Shown: piece after piece, positions 26,399-35,227 of the stretch | Numbering within the stretch: the first letter of the stretch is position 1 | How the letters are laid out: each line of letters opens with the position of its first letter | Origin: an uncultured Rhodanobacteraceae bacterium | Lineage (GTDB): Bacteria; Pseudomonadota; Gammaproteobacteria; Xanthomonadales; SZUA-5 | Direction: 5' to 3' | Assembly: GCA_937928755.1 (NCBI GenBank) | Contig: CALEZI010000137.1 | Coordinates: forward strand, 12,108 to 76,107 | DNA length: 64,000 bases | The notes under the pieces: generated by a model | The model's database searches: none | Seen by the model: only the letters and a program-made list of their open reading frames with translations | Told to the model about the DNA's origin: nothing | Translations under genes and position numbers: made by a program

Positions 26399-26908
26399 TT
26401 GGAATTGATCATCCCGCAAGTGGCAGTGGTGATGGGCTCGCGCTCGGACTGGGAGACCATGTCCGCTGCGGTCGAATTGCTCGAAGAGTTGCGTATCGCC
26501 CATGAGGTTCGGGTGATCTCGGCGCATCGCACGCCGGATCTGTTGTTCAATTACGCCGAAGAGGCGGTGGAGCGCGGTCTGCGCGTGATCATTGCCGGCG
26601 CCGGAGGGGCTGCGCACCTGCCGGGCATGCTGGCCGCGAAAACCTGGATTCCGGTGCTCGGCGTCCCGATCCAGTCCAGGGTGCTGAACGGCGTCGATTC
26701 GCTGTTGTCCATCGTGCAGATGCCGGCCGGCGTGCCGGTGCTGACATTGGCGATCGGACAGGCCGGCGCGAAAAACGCTGCGCTGGCCGCAGCGGCTATC
26801 CTGGCTCTGAGCAATCCGCCGTTGGCGCTGCGGCTGCAGGAACTGCGCCAGGCGCAGACCGAGCGCGTGCTGGCCGAGCCCGATCCGCGCAGGCCGGCAT
26901 GCGAATAG
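26399..26908 (+). CDS. purE: N5-carboxyaminoimidazole ribonucleotide mutase
   Basis: A 169-aa class I PurE, which moves the carboxylate of N5-CAIR to give CAIR in purine synthesis. Conserved stretches are 'VVMGSRSDWETM', 'VISAHRTPDL' and 'IAGAGGAAHLPGM'. No ATG precedes the first strand. TTG 26399 or TTG 26405 must be used, since the internal ATG (of MGSRSD) would delete the first beta strand. It overlaps purK by 10 bases. Confidence 0.93.
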   Translation: MELIIPQVAVVMGSRSDWETMSAAVELLEELRIAHEVRVISAHRTPDLLFNYAEEAVERGLRVIIAGAGGAAHLPGMLAAKTWIPVLGVPIQSRVLNGVDSLLSIVQMPAGVPVLTLAIGQAGAKNAALAAAAILALSNPPLALRLQELRQAQTERVLAEPDPRRPACE

Positions 26909-28035
26909 GGGTCATCGGTGGCGGCCAGCTTGCACGCATGCTGGCGTTGGCGGCGTCACCGCTGGGGATTCGCGTGCATGCGCTGGATCCTGCAGTCGAT
27001 GCCTGCGCCGGCGACGTCGCGCCACTCGAAGTAGCCGCGTTCGACGATCTGGTCGCGCTGCATCGTTTTGCCGATCTGTGCAACGCGATCACTTTCGACT
27101 TCGAGAACGTATCGGCGCCGGCGCTGGCGGAATTGGCGGCGGTGCGACCGGTGCGGCCCAACCCGCTGTCGCTCGCCACGGCGCAGGATCGCGCTGCCGA
27201 GAAGGCTTTGTTCGCGCGCATCGATACCGCCGTGGCGCCGTTCGCCGTCATCGATGATGCGCAGCAGATGGCCGCCGCCGAGGCCAGCGTCGTCTTTCCT
27301 GCCATCCTCAAGACGCGCCGATTCGGCTACGACGGCAAGGGTCAGATCAGCGTCGCGGATGCCGGATTGCTGGAAGATGCCTACACCAGGCTCGGCAACG
27401 CACCCTGCGTGCTGGAATCGAGGGTGCGCTTCCAGCGCGAGCTATCGCTGGTCGCCGTGCGCGCACTGAATGGCGATTTTCGCTGTTACCCACTGGTGGA
27501 GAACATCCACGTCAACGGCATCCTGTCGGTCACGCTGGCGCCCGCCGAAGTCGCGCCGACGCTGGCCGCTGAGGCCGAGCGCTGCGCGCGCCGGGTCGCC
27601 GACGCCCTGGATTACGTCGGCGTGCTGGCGATCGAGTTCTTCGATGTCGATGGTCAGTTGGTGGCCAACGAAATGGCGCCACGGGTCCACAACAGCGGAC
27701 ACTGGAGCATCGAAGGTGCCGTGACCAGCCAGTTCGAGAACCACATTCGCGCGGTGGCCGGGCTGCCGCTGGGGGATACCGCTGCGCGCGGCGTCTCCTG
27801 CATGTTGAACTGGATCGGCGAGTTGCCGGATCGCAATCGCGCACTGCAGGTGCCGGGCCTGCACTGGCACGACTATGGCAAGTCGGCGCGCGCGGGGCGC
27901 AAGGTTGGACATGCCACGATCACCGCACCAGATCGGGTCATGCTGGCGAACCGGCTGCGTCAGGCGGCCGAGTATCTCGATCGCCAGATACAGATTGAAC
28001 CGGCGATCGCCCGGTTATCCGCGCCGGTTTTGTAG
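26899..28035 (+). CDS. purK: N5-carboxyaminoimidazole ribonucleotide synthase
   Basis: A 378-aa ATP-grasp enzyme that makes N5-CAIR from AIR, bicarbonate and ATP and feeds PurE. It begins 'MRIGVIGGGQLARMLALAA'; the ATP-grasp core has 'PAILKTRRFGYDGKGQ' and 'ANEMAPRVHNSGHWSIEGA'. The stop TAG (28033-28035) forms part of the GTAGGTGGAACCCGC repeat that follows. Confidence 0.94.
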   Translation: MRIGVIGGGQLARMLALAASPLGIRVHALDPAVDACAGDVAPLEVAAFDDLVALHRFADLCNAITFDFENVSAPALAELAAVRPVRPNPLSLATAQDRAAEKALFARIDTAVAPFAVIDDAQQMAAAEASVVFPAILKTRRFGYDGKGQISVADAGLLEDAYTRLGNAPCVLESRVRFQRELSLVAVRALNGDFRCYPLVENIHVNGILSVTLAPAEVAPTLAAEAERCARRVADALDYVGVLAIEFFDVDGQLVANEMAPRVHNSGHWSIEGAVTSQFENHIRAVAGLPLGDTAARGVSCMLNWIGELPDRNRALQVPGLHWHDYGKSARAGRKVGHATITAPDRVMLANRLRQAAEYLDRQIQIEPAIARLSAPVL

Positions 28036-28074
28036 GTGGAACCCGCGCCAGCGGATTCCACCGAAACCATCGCG
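28032..28074. repeat. GTAG-GTGGAA palindromic repeat overlapping the purK stop
   Basis: GTAGGTGGAACCCGCGCCAGCGGATTCCACC forms an imperfect hairpin whose 5' end includes the purK stop TAG. Related copies lie at about 47425 and 61987. Confidence 0.65.
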
Positions 28075-28125
28075 TCGAGGTGATGAATCCTTCGCCTTGC
28101 GGCGAAGGATTCATGCTGCGCGCGA

Positions 28126-28704
28126 TCAGCGCATCTGCGCGGCGACGAAGTCCCAGTTGACCAGGTTCCAGAAGGCCTCGACGTACTTCGGGCGCAGGTT
28201 GCGGTAGTCGATGTAATAGGCGTGTTCCCAAACATCGCAGGTCAGCAGGGGCTTGTCGTCGCCGGTCAACGGTGTGGCTGCATTGCTGGTGCTGGCGAGC
28301 GCCAGGCTGCCGTCGGCCTTCTGCACCAGCCAGGCCCAGCCGGAACCGAAGGTGCCGATCGCGGTCTTGGTGAAATCTTCCTTGAATTTGTCGAAACTGC
28401 CGAACGCGGCGTCAATGGCCGCAGCCAGCGCGCCGGTCGGGGCGCCGCCGCCATTGGGCTTCAGGCAGTTCCAGTAGAAGGTGTGATTCCAGACCTGCGC
28501 AGCGTTGTTGAACACGCCGCCACTGGACGAGCGCACGATCTCTTCCAGGCTCTGGTTCTCGTGAGCCGTGCCCTTGACCAGATTGTTGAGATTGGTGACG
28601 TAGGCCTGGTGGTGCTTGCTGTAATGGAAGTCGATGGTTTCCGGCGAAATGTGCGGAACCAGCGCGTCTCGCGCGTAGGGCAGGGCAGGCAGTTCGATGG
28701 CCAT
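28126..28704 (-). CDS. sodB: Superoxide dismutase, iron type
   Basis: A 192-aa cytoplasmic enzyme that dismutates superoxide. Metal ligands are visible: 'FHYSKHHQAYV', H in 'VWNHTFYWN', and D/H in 'DVWEHAYYIDYRN'. The glutamine in 'NNAAQVWNHTFYW' before the second His ligand marks the iron rather than the manganese type. The start is followed by 'AIELPALPYARDAL', as usual. It is encoded alone. Confidence 0.94.
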   Translation of the reverse strand: MAIELPALPYARDALVPHISPETIDFHYSKHHQAYVTNLNNLVKGTAHENQSLEEIVRSSSGGVFNNAAQVWNHTFYWNCLKPNGGGAPTGALAAAIDAAFGSFDKFKEDFTKTAIGTFGSGWAWLVQKADGSLALASTSNAATPLTGDDKPLLTCDVWEHAYYIDYRNLRPKYVEAFWNLVNWDFVAAQMR

Positions 28705-28794
28705 GGTTCGGGTCCTCTCAGGTTCGGGGAATCGTGAATGCTAACGCTTCGATCGGGGAAGCGGCGTGAGTGTCGCTTGCCGGCGTTCGGGCTT

Positions 28795-28866
28795 CTGGTG
28801 GGTCCAGACTTGGACGCTTCAGGTGTTCCGGTGGGAAGAGCGTCCAGACAAGTCTGGACCCACCAA
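28795..28866. repeat. GTCCAGAC palindrome family, double copy
   Basis: CTGGTGGGTCCAGACTTGGACGC is followed by an inverted GCGTCCAGAC-AA-GTCTGGACCCACC. It lies between sodB and the 3-hydroxyanthranilate dioxygenase gene. It shows two facing units of the family seen as an array at 58.2 kb. Confidence 0.8.
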
Positions 28867-28895
28867 CAGCGTGCCGGCGCCTGCCAGCACCCGCT

Positions 28896-29414
28896 TCATC
28901 CGTACTTCGCCGGTGCCGGATTCAGATGTCCGCACGCCTTGCAGGTGCGATTCGCGTTCGACCGGTAGAAGCGATCGAACACCGCCGGGAATTGCGTCTC
29001 GATGTTTTCGAGCACGAAGAACTCCTCGTACAGCTTGTGGTTGCAGGACTCGCAATACCACTGCAACCCATCGCGCTCATGCGCCAGGCGCTTGCGCTCG
29101 ATCACCAGGCCGATCGAATTGGCCAAACGTTGCGGCGAATGCGGCACGCCCGGGGGCAGGTAATAGATCTGACCGGCGCGGATCGGCACATTGCGTGGCT
29201 GCCCGTCGATCTGCAGGCGCAGCACCATCTCGCCTTCGACCTGATAAAAGAACTCGGGGCCTTCCTCGACGTGGTAATCGGTACGCTGATTCGGTCCGCC
29301 GACGATCATCACGATGAAATCGCCGTCGACGATGCACTTGTTGCCCACCGGCGGTTTCAGCAGATGGCGGTGCTCGTCGATCCAGCCCTGGAAGTCGATC
29401 GGTACGGTCCACAT
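28896..29414 (-). CDS. nbaC: 3-hydroxyanthranilate 3,4-dioxygenase
   Basis: A 172-aa cupin enzyme that opens 3-hydroxyanthranilate to 2-amino-3-carboxymuconate semialdehyde. Fe(II) ligands are H48, E54 and H92. A rubredoxin-like second site is complete: C121/C124 and C158/C161. ATG 29414 has GGGTGA upstream; a GTG three codons earlier is less likely. It belongs to the tryptophan-kynurenine catabolic block continuing at 29.6-32.9 kb. haaO is a synonym. Confidence 0.92.
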   Translation of the reverse strand: MWTVPIDFQGWIDEHRHLLKPPVGNKCIVDGDFIVMIVGGPNQRTDYHVEEGPEFFYQVEGEMVLRLQIDGQPRNVPIRAGQIYYLPPGVPHSPQRLANSIGLVIERKRLAHERDGLQWYCESCNHKLYEEFFVLENIETQFPAVFDRFYRSNANRTCKACGHLNPAPAKYG

Positions 29415-29472
29415 GGCGTTCACCCGGAGTGCGACATGACGCTTAGGCTAGCGGATAGACGGCGTCAGGAGC

Positions 29473-29606
29473 ACTTGTCCGCAAAGGACGCAAAGGACGC
29501 AAAGAGAGCCAGGACGACAGCTGCCAAGCGGCAACACGATGGGCCGAGCATCATTGAACGGTTGATTCAGCTTTCCTTTGCGTCCTTTGCGTTCTTTGCG
29601 GACAAG
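29473..29606. repeat. CGCAAAGGA 9-mer inverted-repeat element, copy 2
   Basis: The arms begin CTTGTCCGCAAAGGACGC and end with the reverse complement, including GCGGACAAG. The element lies between nbaC and the RidA gene and ends two bases from the RidA stop codon. Confidence 0.85.
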
Positions 29607-29608
29607 AA

Positions 29609-30049
29609 TCACAGGCCCGGAAGCACCGCAGGCGCCGCCGCCACGCACTTTAGCTCGATCGCGATCGGTGTTGGCAGGGCATTGATGCCGAGTGTGGTGC
29701 GGCAGGGTGCGGTTTCAGGATCGGGGAAGTACTCGGCCCAGATGCGGTTGTAGATCTTGAAGTCGCGCGCCATGTCGGTGAGGTACACGGTAACGTCGAC
29801 GAGGTCCTCCCAACCGGCGCCGCAGGCTTCGAGCACGGCGCGCACATTGGCGAACACCGAGTGGCACTGCGCGGCGATGTCGTAGCCGACCAGGTTGCCG
29901 GCCGCATCGTGGACGTTGCCGGGGATCGAGTTGTCCTGCGGCGAACGTGGGCCGATGCCGGACAGGAACAGCAGGTCGCCGACACGCCGCGCGTGGGGGT
30001 AATGGCCTACTGGCTTCGGCGCGGCCTGGGCTTGGATCGAATTGGTCAT
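29609..30049 (-). CDS. RidA-family protein, probable 2-aminomuconate deaminase
   Basis: A 146-aa RidA/YjgF protein: 'PHARRVGDLLFLSGIGPR', 'NVRAVLEACG', 'DLVDVTVYLTDM' and 'PCRTTLGINALPTPIAIEL'. In kynurenine clusters this subgroup hydrolyses 2-aminomuconate to 4-oxalocrotonate (NbaF/AmnD role). Neighbours before and after are enzymes of the same route, which supports that call over a general enamine deaminase. ATG 30049 has GGAGAG upstream and matches the family start. Confidence 0.82.
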   Translation of the reverse strand: MTNSIQAQAAPKPVGHYPHARRVGDLLFLSGIGPRSPQDNSIPGNVHDAAGNLVGYDIAAQCHSVFANVRAVLEACGAGWEDLVDVTVYLTDMARDFKIYNRIWAEYFPDPETAPCRTTLGINALPTPIAIELKCVAAAPAVLPGL

Positions 30050-30087
30050 GCGCTTCGCTCTCCTCGGAGGAAAGTAAGTCGGGTAGA

Positions 30088-30160
30088 TCACGTTGGCCCG
30101 AAACGGCCTACGTGACAATGGCTCGTTGCGGTGTCACGTAGGCCCTGCGGGCCAACGTGA
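30088..30160. repeat. Inverted repeat TCACGTTGGCCC...GGGCCAACGTGA
   Basis: A 73-bp palindrome with long arms, TCACGTTGGCCCG(AAAC)GGCCTACGTGACA and its near reverse complement. It lies inside the catabolic operon between the aldehyde dehydrogenase and RidA genes. It could form a stable hairpin in the mRNA and alter expression of the downstream gene. Confidence 0.8.
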
Positions 30161-30171
30161 CCTACGCCGCT

Positions 30172-31626
30172 TCAATAGTGGATCGCCACATTCTTCGGCT
30201 CGGTGAAAAAGCGCATCGCTTCGACGCCTCCTTCGCGACCCAGGCCCGACTGTTTGACGCCGCCGAACGGTGTGCGCAGGTCGCGCGCCATCCAGCAGTT
30301 GATCCAGACGATGCCGGCTTCCACGGCTGCGGCGAAGCGATGCGCGCGCGCCAGGTCGCGGGTCCACAGCGAGCAGGCGAGTCCGTATGGCGTGCAGTTC
30401 GCAAACGCCAGCGCCTGCGCATCGTCGTCGAACGGTGTCAGTGTCGCCAGCGGGCCGAACACCTCTTCGGTGTTGACGCGACAGTGCGCATCGAGCTGAT
30501 CGAACACCGTCGGCGCCAGGAAATAACCCTCTCGGCAGCGCCCGTCGAGCGTGATGCGCCGGCCGCCAGCGAGCAGGCGACCGCCCTCTTCGTGCGCCAG
30601 GTCGATGTAAGCCTGCACCTTGGCGAGGTGCGCCGCCGAAACCAGCGCTCCCATGTCGCTGGCGGGGTCGCGCGGATCGCCGACGACCAGTTCGGCGACC
30701 CGGGCCAGGAAGGCCTCGCGAAAGCGCGGCAGCAGCGAGCGCTCGACCAGGATGCGCGAGCCACACAGGCAGATCTGGCCCTGGTTGGAGAAGGCCGCGC
30801 GCACACTCTCGTTGACGCTGCGCTCGAAATCGCAGTCGGCGAACACCACCGTGGCGTTCTTGCCGCCCATCTCCAGCGACAGCTTCTTGAACTGCGTCGC
30901 CGTCGCCGCTGCAATGGCGGCGCCGGTAGCGGTGCTGCCGGTAAAGGAGACCGCCTTGACCCTCGGGTGTACCACCAGAGCCTGACCACAGCGCGGACCG
31001 CCGCCGTGCACGATGTTGAGCACACCCGGCGGCAGGCCGGCGGCCTGGACGATCTCGCCCAGCAACCACGCGCTGACCGGCGTGATCTCGCTCGGCTTGG
31101 CAATCACGCAGTTGCCGGCCGCCAGCGCCGGCGCGATCTTCCAACTGAACAGGTACAGCGGCAGATTCCATGGGCTGATGCAGCCGACCACACCGAGCGG
31201 CTGGCGCAGCGTGTAGTTGAGCGTGCCGGCCTCGCCGTGATGGCTCTCGGATGCCTGACTCTCGGCCATCGCCGCGAAGAAGCGAAAATTGGCGACGGCC
31301 CGCGGAATGTCGACGCTGCACGCGACCTTGACCGGTTTGCCGCTGTCCCGCGACTCCTCCTCGGCCAATGAGTCGAGGCGCGCTTCGATCAGATCGGCAA
31401 TGCGTCTGAGCAGGTTCGCGCGCTGGCTCGGCGGCGTTGTCGCCCAGCCGCGCTCGGCGCGCCGAGCGGCGGCGACCGCGGCGTCGATGTCGGTAGCCCC
31501 CGAGTCGGGCACCTCGGCGTAAACCTTGCCGGTCGCCGGCTCGACCACCGGCAGGTAGGCCCCCGTCGCCGGCGCCCGGTAGTCGCCATCGATGAAGTTG
31601 GTCAGTCGCAGCAGGGAATCGCGCAT
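30172..31626 (-). CDS. Aldehyde dehydrogenase, probable 2-aminomuconate semialdehyde dehydrogenase
   Basis: A 484-aa NAD-dependent aldehyde dehydrogenase. Catalytic residues are E252 in 'LEMGGKNATV' and C286 in 'NQGQICLCG'; the NAD site includes 'SFTGSTATG', and 'PWNLPLYLFSWKIAPALAAG' is typical. The sequence resembles hydroxymuconic/aminomuconic semialdehyde dehydrogenases, and the cluster points to 2-aminomuconate semialdehyde (NbaE role). Confidence 0.85.
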   Translation of the reverse strand: MRDSLLRLTNFIDGDYRAPATGAYLPVVEPATGKVYAEVPDSGATDIDAAVAAARRAERGWATTPPSQRANLLRRIADLIEARLDSLAEEESRDSGKPVKVACSVDIPRAVANFRFFAAMAESQASESHHGEAGTLNYTLRQPLGVVGCISPWNLPLYLFSWKIAPALAAGNCVIAKPSEITPVSAWLLGEIVQAAGLPPGVLNIVHGGGPRCGQALVVHPRVKAVSFTGSTATGAAIAAATATQFKKLSLEMGGKNATVVFADCDFERSVNESVRAAFSNQGQICLCGSRILVERSLLPRFREAFLARVAELVVGDPRDPASDMGALVSAAHLAKVQAYIDLAHEEGGRLLAGGRRITLDGRCREGYFLAPTVFDQLDAHCRVNTEEVFGPLATLTPFDDDAQALAFANCTPYGLACSLWTRDLARAHRFAAAVEAGIVWINCWMARDLRTPFGGVKQSGLGREGGVEAMRFFTEPKNVAIHY

Positions 31627-31696
31627 GGCATCCGAAGTTTCGCGGGACGTGATCCGCTACCGTTATACGACGTTTGATCGGGAGTCCAGCCAGAGC

Positions 31697-31882
31697 CTTT
31701 TGTCCGCAAGGGTGAGGCGGGCTTTCGAGCGGCATGCTGCGAGCCGTCGAACGGCCACCAGCTCGCTGGTGGACCGGGCCACGCAAAGGACGCAAAAACA
31801 GCAGATGCCAGCGGCCATTCATGAAAGTCCTGGCTGTTGATCTCCTTTGCGTCCTTTGCGTCCCTTAGCGTCCTTTGCGTCC
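31697..31882. repeat. CGCAAAGGA element, copy 3 (degenerate)
   Basis: TTTGTCCGCAAGG at the left is followed by internal CGCAAAGGACGCAAA and a right arm CCTTTGCGTCCTTTGCGTCC. This copy is longer and less symmetrical. Together with the next palindrome it fills most of the 445-base gap 31627-32071, where I see no gene. Confidence 0.7.
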
Positions 31883-31990
31883 AGAAATACAGTCCGCATT
31901 CTTGCGACACCCACGTTCGATGCGCGAATAAGCGCACCGCCAGGGGCGACCGTGACTCTCACCAAAATTGCCGTAAGTCATTGATTGTCA

Positions 31991-32046
31991 TGTGGGAGCG
32001 GATTTACTCCGCGAGAGCTTTCGCGGGATGAAGCCGCTCCCCCACA
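31991..32046. repeat. REP-like palindrome, copy 2
   Basis: TGTGGGAGCGGATTTACTCC...GGGATGAAGCCGCTCCCCCACA, homologous to 119-172. It lies 26 bases downstream of the SDR gene's stop. Confidence 0.8.
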
Positions 32047-32071
32047 GGTTCGATGCGCGATGACCCGAACG

Positions 32072-32857
32072 TCACAACGCCAGCGTACGCCCGCCGTCCA
32101 CTGCGATGCTGACGCCGGTGATGTAGGACGCCGCCGGCGAGGCCAGGAAGGCGATCGCGTTGGCAACTTCGCTGGCGTCGGCGAAACGGCCCATCGGCAC
32201 CACGCTCATCATGCCTTTGGCGACCTCATCCTCGCCGAGGCCGCTGCTGCGCACCTTGCCGGCGATCAGGCCGTCCAGTCGCGCGGTACGCGTGAAACCC
32301 GGCAGCACGTTGTTGACGGTGATGCCCTCCGGCGCCAGTTCGGTGGCCAGCGTCTTCGCCCACGAGGCGACCGCGCCGCGCACCGTGTTCGACACGCCGA
32401 GACCCTTGATCGGTTCCTTCACCGAGGTCGAGATCACATTGACGATGCGACCGTAGCCGGCCGCACGCATGCCCGGCAGGACCAGGCGCGTCAGCAACTG
32501 GTTGCACAGCAGGTGCTGGCCGAAGGTGTCGAGGAAGGCCTGCTCCGAGGCGTGCTCGATCGGGCCCGGCGGCGGGCCGCCGGTGTTGTTGATCAGGATC
32601 TGCGCCGGATGCGCCGCCAGCCACTCGCCGACGATGCGTTCCAGCCGCGCGCGATCGGCGTAGTCGGCATGCAGCGCATGCGGGCGCCCGCGGCCCGCGG
32701 CCTTCAATTCCACCAGCGCCGCCGCCAGCCGCAGCGGATCGCGTCCGATCACCGTGACATCGGCGCCGAGGGTAGCCAGTTCCAGCGCGGCCGCGCGGCC
32801 GATGCCCTGGCTGCCGCCGCCGACCAGCGCGTGATGGCCTGTGAGGTCGAGATGCAT
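32072..32857 (-). CDS. SDR-family protein with atypical active site
   Basis: A 261-aa short-chain dehydrogenase/reductase fold: 'GGGSQGIG' (13-20), 'LINNTGGPPPGPIEHA', 'RIVNVIST' and C-terminal 'FLASPAASYITGVSIAVDGG'. At the place of the catalytic YxxxK the sequence reads 'GLGVSNTVRGAVASWAK', so both Tyr and Lys are replaced. A subfamily with the GGPPPG loop and an SN-x-x-R segment is known and poorly characterised. The link to the kynurenine cluster is positional only, across 445 bases of repeats. ATG 32857 is preferred over GTG 32863. Confidence 0.82.
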   Translation of the reverse strand: MHLDLTGHHALVGGGSQGIGRAAALELATLGADVTVIGRDPLRLAAALVELKAAGRGRPHALHADYADRARLERIVGEWLAAHPAQILINNTGGPPPGPIEHASEQAFLDTFGQHLLCNQLLTRLVLPGMRAAGYGRIVNVISTSVKEPIKGLGVSNTVRGAVASWAKTLATELAPEGITVNNVLPGFTRTARLDGLIAGKVRSSGLGEDEVAKGMMSVVPMGRFADASEVANAIAFLASPAASYITGVSIAVDGGRTLAL

Positions 32858-32929
32858 GGGCACTGGCTCCAGGAGGGTCGTGTCAGTTTACGGGTGGCGA
32901 TCGGATGTGTCGCTCAATTCGGCATTGCT

Positions 32930-33049
32930 TTTTGTCCGCAAAAAACGCAAAGGGCGCAAAGGAAAGCAGATCCTGGAAGTCGGCGCGCGGTCGGCCTTGC
33001 GCCACCTGCTCTCGCTCTCTTTGCGTTCTTTGCGACCTTTGGCGGACCC
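32930..33049. repeat. CGCAAAGGA element, copy 4
   Basis: TTTTTGTCCGCAAAAAACGC and further 9-mer units are followed about 60 bases on by CTTTGCGTTCTTTGCGACC and GGCGGAC. It lies between the SDR gene and the sensor kinase gene. Confidence 0.8.
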
Positions 33050-33089
33050 ATGCTCCTCGCGCCAATGCCCTGCGCACTGCGCCATGACC

Positions 33090-35141
33090 TCAGCGCATCC
33101 CCTTGAGGCGCATGCGGAACTCGACACCGGCCATGTCCGGCAGGTTGCTGGCGCTCGCATCGCCCTGGTGCAGTTCGGCGACCAGGCGCACGATGTAGAG
33201 GCCCAGGCCCAGGTGCGGGGATACCGTGGCGCGACCATCGCGCACCGAAATCAGTGAATCGAACAAACGGTCCTGCATCTTCTGCGGCAGCGGCGGGCCG
33301 TTGTTCGACAGCACCAGGTCGACACTGCCCAACTTCAGCTCCAGCGCCAGCTTGATCCAGCCGCCGGGCGGACAGAAGCCAAGCGCATTGTCGACCAGCT
33401 TGTCGAGCGCTTGATGGATCAGTTCGGGAGCGCCGTGGAAGGGCACCGGGAAATCCGGTACCACCAGGCGGAAATCGCGGTCTTCGGCGAGGTCTCGATA
33501 GCCGGCCGCGGCGCCATTCAGAAATTCGCGCAAGTCGAAATCTTCGGCCTCAGCGGCAGCGATCGCGCTCTCGATGCGCGATGCCTGCGACAGCGTGCGC
33601 AGCAGCGCACCGAGGCGCTCGGCGCCGGAGCGTGCGCGCTCGGCATAGATGCGCGCCGACTCGGTCATCGCCTCCTGCTCAAGGTTCTCCAGCGACGACT
33701 TGACCACCGCCAGCGGCGTCGCCAGTTCATGCGAAAGCTTGCCACCGAGGGTGCGCAGATAGTCAGTGTAAGCGCTGACCTGGTCGAGCAGTCGGCCAAA
33801 GCTGCGCGACAGGTCGCCGATCTCGTCGACCGCGTTGGAGCGCGGAAAGTTGCCGACCACGCGGCCTTCGATGGTGAGCGCATTTTCGGCCGCATTGCGC
33901 AGTTTGCGAATGCGCCAGGACAGATAACCGGCGTACCCGAACAGGATCGCCGCAGCAACCAGCATCGTCAGCAGTCCACCCAGCAACAGGCTGCCGAGCG
34001 CGCGGTTGGTCCACAACAGCAGCGCGTCGCTGGTCTGTTCGAGCATTACGACGCCGACCACATCGCTGCCATGCAGCACCGGAATGGTCACGGTGAGGAT
34101 CACGCTGGCCTGGCTGGCGGCGGGGCGCCAGTTGGCGCCAGGGGTGCCGGTCAAGGTCGCATCCACCTGGGTATTGGTCAGGCGCAGCAGGTTGAAGGCA
34201 TAGCCGTCGCCGCGCGACATCTCCGGCGCCAGCAGATGGCGGTACACCAGCGCGCGTAGCCAGCGCAGGAAGGACAAGTCGTTGTCGTCGTCCGACGTAT
34301 CGCTGCCGGGCCGCAGGCTGCCGCTTCGCGCGAGCACATAGCCCATGCGATCGAGCACGCGCAGACGGGCATTGTCCGGCACCAGGTTGCGCAGCAGTGG
34401 ACTTTCCTGCCACAACAGGGCCAATGGCCGATAGCGCAGTCCGCGGACTGCGGTGCTCGCCGTTGCGCGTGGCAGGTCGGCGCCGGAAACCGGGTAATCG
34501 CGCACTTCGATGGCGAGATCGAAGACTGGATCGGCGATCGGCAGCTTCAGCTCCAGGCGATAGCCGCCGCTGCGTTCGATCCAGGCGGCCGGCAGTGCGA
34601 AGCTCGGCTCGCGGCCGTCCGCCCCGGCCAGCGGTTGCGCAGCGGTGACGCCCTGGACGCTGCGAGCCACGCGCCAGCGCCGTTCGCCAAAACGATCGCG
34701 CAGCGAGATCTCGACATGGTCGGCGCGCTCGCCGAAGGATCCATCGACCGCAGTGGTCACCGAGGTGATGTCATCCACATCCAGCCACAGGTTGACCGCC
34801 CCCGGACCCTGGCCGACATAGAGTTTCGCGTTCAGGCCGGCGCCGGGGCTGTACAAGGCCTCAGGATCGATATGCCAGGAACCCCAGTCGTCGGCGTAGC
34901 CGTCGGCGTCGATGTCGATGCGCATCGGCCGCGCATGCAATACGGCGGGTGCGACCAGCGCGGCGCGCAAGGCGGGCTCGGCAACCGGCAAGGCGGTCGC
35001 CAGCGTGCGCGCCGACGCCATCAGCGCGCGCTCCTGGCTTTCGCGCAGCGCGGTTTCCATCTGCACGATGAAGCGCCAGCCGGCGAGCGGAAACACCGCG
35101 GCGACCAGCGCAATCAGCAGCAGTTTCAGGCGTAGCGGCAT
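33090..35141 (-). CDS. Orphan membrane sensor histidine kinase
   Basis: A 683-aa kinase: transmembrane helix 1 at about 5-22, a large periplasmic domain to about 380 that includes a beta-rich 'DADGYADDW...GAVNLWLDVDD' segment like carbohydrate-binding folds, transmembrane helix 2 (about 383-408), HAMP, and HisKA with H471 in 'SHELATPLAVV'. The usual HELRTP arginine is alanine. An ATPase domain follows ('DNALGFCPPGGWI', 'GLGLYIVRLVAE'). The layout resembles the kinase of the proteobacterial dedicated sortase system, but no sortase or response regulator is adjacent. The target is unknown. Confidence 0.82.
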   Translation of the reverse strand: MPLRLKLLLIALVAAVFPLAGWRFIVQMETALRESQERALMASARTLATALPVAEPALRAALVAPAVLHARPMRIDIDADGYADDWGSWHIDPEALYSPGAGLNAKLYVGQGPGAVNLWLDVDDITSVTTAVDGSFGERADHVEISLRDRFGERRWRVARSVQGVTAAQPLAGADGREPSFALPAAWIERSGGYRLELKLPIADPVFDLAIEVRDYPVSGADLPRATASTAVRGLRYRPLALLWQESPLLRNLVPDNARLRVLDRMGYVLARSGSLRPGSDTSDDDNDLSFLRWLRALVYRHLLAPEMSRGDGYAFNLLRLTNTQVDATLTGTPGANWRPAASQASVILTVTIPVLHGSDVVGVVMLEQTSDALLLWTNRALGSLLLGGLLTMLVAAAILFGYAGYLSWRIRKLRNAAENALTIEGRVVGNFPRSNAVDEIGDLSRSFGRLLDQVSAYTDYLRTLGGKLSHELATPLAVVKSSLENLEQEAMTESARIYAERARSGAERLGALLRTLSQASRIESAIAAAEAEDFDLREFLNGAAAGYRDLAEDRDFRLVVPDFPVPFHGAPELIHQALDKLVDNALGFCPPGGWIKLALELKLGSVDLVLSNNGPPLPQKMQDRLFDSLISVRDGRATVSPHLGLGLYIVRLVAELHQGDASASNLPDMAGVEFRMRLKGMR

Positions 35142-35227
35142 GCGCGGCTGGAGTTTCGATCGAGGTCGCGGAGTTCAGCGCAACGGCGGCGGGATTGCAA
35201 AGGAATGGCGAGGGCAGTGAAGATTGC

